From assembly GCA_002483745.1 (NCBI GenBank), contig DLIM01000006.1:1-17951 (forward strand): a stretch of DNA of 17,951 nucleotides, in the 5' to 3' direction. Every line of letters starts with the position of its first letter. The first letter of the stretch is position 1. Made by a program: the position numbers and the translations under genes. Origin of the DNA: Caryophanales bacterium UBA7642. GTDB lineage: Bacteria; Bacillota_I; Bacilli_A; RFN20; CAG-288. This document shows, one piece after another, positions 15,348-17,951 of this stretch. A model generated the notes under the pieces. The model ran no database searches, was not told where the DNA came from, and worked only from the letters and a program-made list of their open reading frames with translations.

Positions 15348-17462
15348 TTAGATAGTATGGAAGAGCAAATCGCCGTAAGAAGGAACCGGCCAGTCTTCTT
15401 TAGAGACTAATAGTTCCAAGGCATCGATAGGCTTTCTTAATTCAGCCATAGCCGGCAAGAGTTTATTTTCGCAGTAACTAGCTAAGTCTCTTCCAGCAAA
15501 GCCTTTAATTCCCTCAAGCTTCTCATCTAAGGTATCAAGAGCAATGGCTGCCTTATCAAGAAGAGTGGAGATATGTGTCATTGTTTCATCGAGATAAGAA
15601 TTAACCTTGAAGTTGATAGACTTTAAGTCATTCTCTTCTTTAGCTAAGGAAGAGAAATATTTGTTGATGGCGGGAAGATACTGCTTATGTGCCATATGGG
15701 ACATAGTCTTTGCATCTATCAGAACTGAGTTTGCATAGTTTGTGTATTTGATTAAAGCTCTTGATTTGACTTCAACCGGGGAAAGGACCTTGCTCTTATC
15801 GAAGAGATCAACAATGTTTTTGTCATTGAGGACATCGGTAGCCTCAACTGTCGTCTTAAGATTAGGAAGACCACGTCTATTAGCTTCTTCAAGCCAGGCT
15901 TTGGAATAGCCATCGCCGCTGAAGATAATGCGTTTATGCTTAGTTAAGCCATCCTTGATCCAATCATGGATAGCTAGGCTTTTATCAGTTTTAGAATTCA
16001 CATATTCGACAAAGTCTTTAAGTTCTGATCCTACGATAGTATTTAAGACGGTATTAGGTTCAGAAATATTCTGTTCTGATCCGACCATTCTGAATTCAAA
16101 ACGGTTACCAGTGAAAGCAAAAGGCGAGGTACGGTTACGATCAGTGGAATCTTTAGAAAGAGTCGGCAAAGTCTTTGAGCCATAGATAGTAGTGCTGGCT
16201 TTAGCTTTCTTGCTAATCTGAGGATCAGTGATTTCATTGACAACTTCTTCTAAGTCTTCTCCTAAGAAGATAGAGACGACTGCCGGAGGAGCTTCGTTAG
16301 CACCTAAACGGAAATCGTTCCCGTAAGTGGCAACGGATTCTCTTAAGAGTCCGGAATATTCATCAACAGCTTTAATAACGGCTGTTAAGAAGACTAAGAA
16401 CTGAGTGTTGTCTTTAGGATCTTTGCCTGGCTTTAGTAAGTTAGTTCCATCTTCTTTATTGATAGACCAGTTATTGTGTTTTCCAGAACCATTGATGCCG
16501 GCAAAAGGCTTTTCAGCTAAAAGACAGATAAAACCATGCTTCTTGGCTACTTTCTTTAGAGTAGTCATGACAATCTGGTTCTGATCTGCGGCTAAGTTAG
16601 TCTGGGAATAGATGTTAGCTAACTCATGCTGAGAAGGAGCAACTTCATTATGCTCGGTCTTAGCCGGGATTCCTAACTTCCAAAGCTCTTCGTTGACTTC
16701 AGCCATAAAGGCGACAATCTTTTCTCTGATAGGTCCAAAGTAATGATCTTCCATTTCCTGGCCTTTTGGAGCACTGGCTCCAAAGAGAGTTCTTCCGGTA
16801 TAGACTAAGTCTTTTCTCTTTTCAAAGGCGGGGGCATCAATGATGAAGTATTCCTGTTCCGGTCCTTCATAAGTGGAAACTCTGTTAGTCTTCTTATCGC
16901 CGAATATTCTTAAGACCGCTACCGCCTGGTCAGAAAGATAATCCATACTTCTAAGCAAAGGAGTTTTTTCATCTAAGGCTTCACCGGTGTAGGAACAGAA
17001 AGCCGTTGGAATATATAAAACTGCTCCGTATTCATCGTGAATGACAAAGGCGGGAGAAGTGCAGTCCCAGGCCGTATAGCCACGGGCCTCAAAGGTGGCT
17101 CTTAATCCACCCGAGGGGAAGGAAGAAGCATCAGGCTCGCCTTTAATGAGCTCTTTACCGGAGAATTCCATGATGACTTTACCATGACTATCAGGAGCTG
17201 AGATAAAGGAATCATGTTTTTCGGCAGTCAAACCAGTCAAAGGCTGGAACCAATGAGTGTAATGGGTCGCACCTTTTGATAAAGCCCAGTTTTTCATACC
17301 TTCAGCGATATCATCAGCTAACTCTTCTTTTAAGGGAGTTCCTTCTTTGATGGTGGCTTCAAGTTCTTTGAAGACAGCCGGAGCGAGGTATTTCTTCATC
17401 TGCGCTTCACCAAAAACATCGATACCGAACTGCGAAGCAATATCAAAGTTCTTGTCTAACAT
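15348..17462 (-). CDS. glnN: Glutamine synthetase type III (GSIII, GlnN family)
   Basis: GSIII joins ammonia to glutamate with ATP, the main ammonia-assimilating step. The 704-residue length is typical of type III (about 700-730) and far above type I (about 450-470). Seen landmarks are SSFPSGGLRATFEARGYTAWD around residues 113-133, the EHNEVAPSQHELANIY block near 268-285, and AEKPFAGINGSGKHNNWS near 315-332. The C-terminal half carries the long helical region typical of GSIII. I start at ATG 17462, preceded by GGAGAGC; an in-frame start 51 nt upstream would precede that Shine-Dalgarno and add 17 hydrophobic residues. A weak promoter (TTGTTA 17513-17508, 17 nt, TATTTT 17490-17485) and an isolated TTGACG at 17523-17518 lie upstream. 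No GlnR-type operator was found. Confidence 0.96.
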   Translation of the reverse strand: MLDKNFDIASQFGIDVFGEAQMKKYLAPAVFKELEATIKEGTPLKEELADDIAEGMKNWALSKGATHYTHWFQPLTGLTAEKHDSFISAPDSHGKVIMEFSGKELIKGEPDASSFPSGGLRATFEARGYTAWDCTSPAFVIHDEYGAVLYIPTAFCSYTGEALDEKTPLLRSMDYLSDQAVAVLRIFGDKKTNRVSTYEGPEQEYFIIDAPAFEKRKDLVYTGRTLFGASAPKGQEMEDHYFGPIREKIVAFMAEVNEELWKLGIPAKTEHNEVAPSQHELANIYSQTNLAADQNQIVMTTLKKVAKKHGFICLLAEKPFAGINGSGKHNNWSINKEDGTNLLKPGKDPKDNTQFLVFLTAVIKAVDEYSGLLRESVATYGNDFRLGANEAPPAVVSIFLGEDLEEVVNEITDPQISKKAKASTTIYGSKTLPTLSKDSTDRNRTSPFAFTGNRFEFRMVGSEQNISEPNTVLNTIVGSELKDFVEYVNSKTDKSLAIHDWIKDGLTKHKRIIFSGDGYSKAWLEEANRRGLPNLKTTVEATDVLNDKNIVDLFDKSKVLSPVEVKSRALIKYTNYANSVLIDAKTMSHMAHKQYLPAINKYFSSLAKEENDLKSINFKVNSYLDETMTHISTLLDKAAIALDTLDEKLEGIKGFAGRDLASYCENKLLPAMAELRKPIDALELLVSKEDWPVPSYGDLLFHTI

Positions 17463-17586
17463 GGTGTTTTGCTCTCCTTGGTTAAAAATAACAATAGGAA
17501 CAAGATATAACAAAAAACGTCAATAGTAAATTGTTTCTTTGTCCCTGAAAGCGATTTTTTTAATTGCCAGTCTTCTAAGCTTAAAA

Positions 17587-17951
17587 CTAGCTGATAAACT
17601 TCTTCTTTATTTGATTACAAACATTTGAATTAGCTAAGTATTCTGCACTTCCGCCTAATTCTTTAATTAAATCTAAAGTTTTCTTGGCATCACAAGCTTT
17701 AGCATGAGCGACAAAAGAAGAAAAAGGAACCCTGAAAGTCTCAGGATGAAGCTTAAAAAGAGTCGCCATATTCTTATCGGTTATAGTGTAGTCATTAATA
17801 ATTTCTTCATCTTTTACTCCGACTAAAGATAGAAGAAGCATCGCTATCACACCGGTTCGGTCTTTTCCGGAATTGCAGTGGAAAAGAAGAGCACCAGCGG
17901 AAAAAGAAGCCAGCAATTTAAAAATATCCTGAATAGCTTCTCTTTGATGGA
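17587..17951 (-). CDS. Protein tyrosine phosphatase-like, 5' end beyond window
   Basis: The reading frame is open to the window edge, so only the C-terminal 121 codons or so are visible, ending at a TAG. It contains LLFHCNSGKDRTGVIAMLLL, the P-loop signature C-x5-R of cysteine phosphatases in the form HCxxGKDRTG. This is typical of the IphP/LipA-like family of bacterial tyrosine or dual-specificity phosphatases, some of which act on phosphoinositides. The catalytic Cys and Arg are both present. The rest is helical and ends in a basic KKKF tail. It is read in the same direction as glnN, with 124 bp between stop and glnN start and no obvious terminator hairpin in the gap. The substrate is unknown, and the general-acid Asp and N-terminal domain cannot be seen. 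Confidence 0.85.
   Translation of the reverse strand, partial: HQREAIQDIFKLLASFSAGALLFHCNSGKDRTGVIAMLLLSLVGVKDEEIINDYTITDKNMATLFKLHPETFRVPFSSFVAHAKACDAKKTLDLIKELGGSAEYLANSNVCNQIKKKFIS

Noticed and set aside
15928..16243. Open frames antisense to or out of frame with glnN
   Set aside because: They have no recognisable motif or ribosome-binding site and lie wholly within a well-conserved gene.
17463..17513. 17-residue hydrophobic N-terminal extension of glutamine synthetase as a signal peptide
   Set aside because: It lies upstream of the Shine-Dalgarno for ATG 17462 and overlaps the likely promoter. GSIII is cytoplasmic.
1..17951. CRISPR array, transposon or prophage
   Set aside because: I saw no evenly spaced direct repeats, transposase or integrase motifs, or terminal inverted repeats. 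Gene content is housekeeping.

Overview
The window looks like a chromosomal segment of a low-GC, Gram-positive-type bacterium (Firmicutes/Bacilli or a walled relative of the Mollicutes). The reasons are a Gram-positive-type PolC with embedded exonuclease and C-terminal clamp motif, CIRCE (HrcA) operators, A+T-rich intergenic DNA, and the conserved order rpsB-tsf-pyrH-frr-uppS-cdsA-dxr-rseP followed by polC. The genetic code appears standard: TGA ends cdsA in an ATGA overlap, and every other stop is TAA or TAG. An uncultured Erysipelotrichia/RF39-like or Acholeplasma-like lineage would fit, but I cannot fix the taxon from sequence alone.

Layout. 1-77 (-): a tRNA-Glu(CTC) gene with a good promoter. 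78-381: a divergent region with a strong extended -10 promoter and a folded leader of about 160 nt in front of rpsB. 382-2378: rpsB-tsf (ribosomal protein S2, elongation factor Ts), closed by an intrinsic terminator. 2563-3282: pyrH. 3348-8357: frr-uppS-cdsA-dxr-rseP, packed with 0-3 nt gaps or a 4-nt overlap. Here ribosome recycling, polyprenyl lipid carrier synthesis, CDP-diacylglycerol synthesis, the MEP isoprenoid pathway and a site-2 protease are transcribed together; Dxr supplies precursors that UppS elongates. 8390-8416: a bidirectional terminator. 8450-9711 (-): a small heat-shock protein gene with two CIRCE-like operators around its promoter, and a GNAT acetyltransferase gene. These two sit where proS is often found between rseP and polC. 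9900-14249 (+): polC. 14315-15301 (+): a PAP2-family membrane phosphatase, then another bidirectional terminator. 15348-17462 (-): type III glutamine synthetase (glnN). 17587-17951 (-): a tyrosine-phosphatase-like gene whose 5' end lies beyond the window.

Several starts were moved from upstream TTG/GTG codons to ATG codons with better ribosome-binding-site or overlap logic (frr 3348, dxr 5727, polC 9900, glnN 17462).

Most of the window is housekeeping. I see no convincing new multi-gene system, mobile element or CRISPR array. The points worth a second look are the structured rpsB leader, the long low-complexity tail on S2, the double CIRCE arrangement, a substituted active-site histidine in Dxr, unusual insertions in RseP and CdsA, and the hsp20-GNAT block in the proS position.
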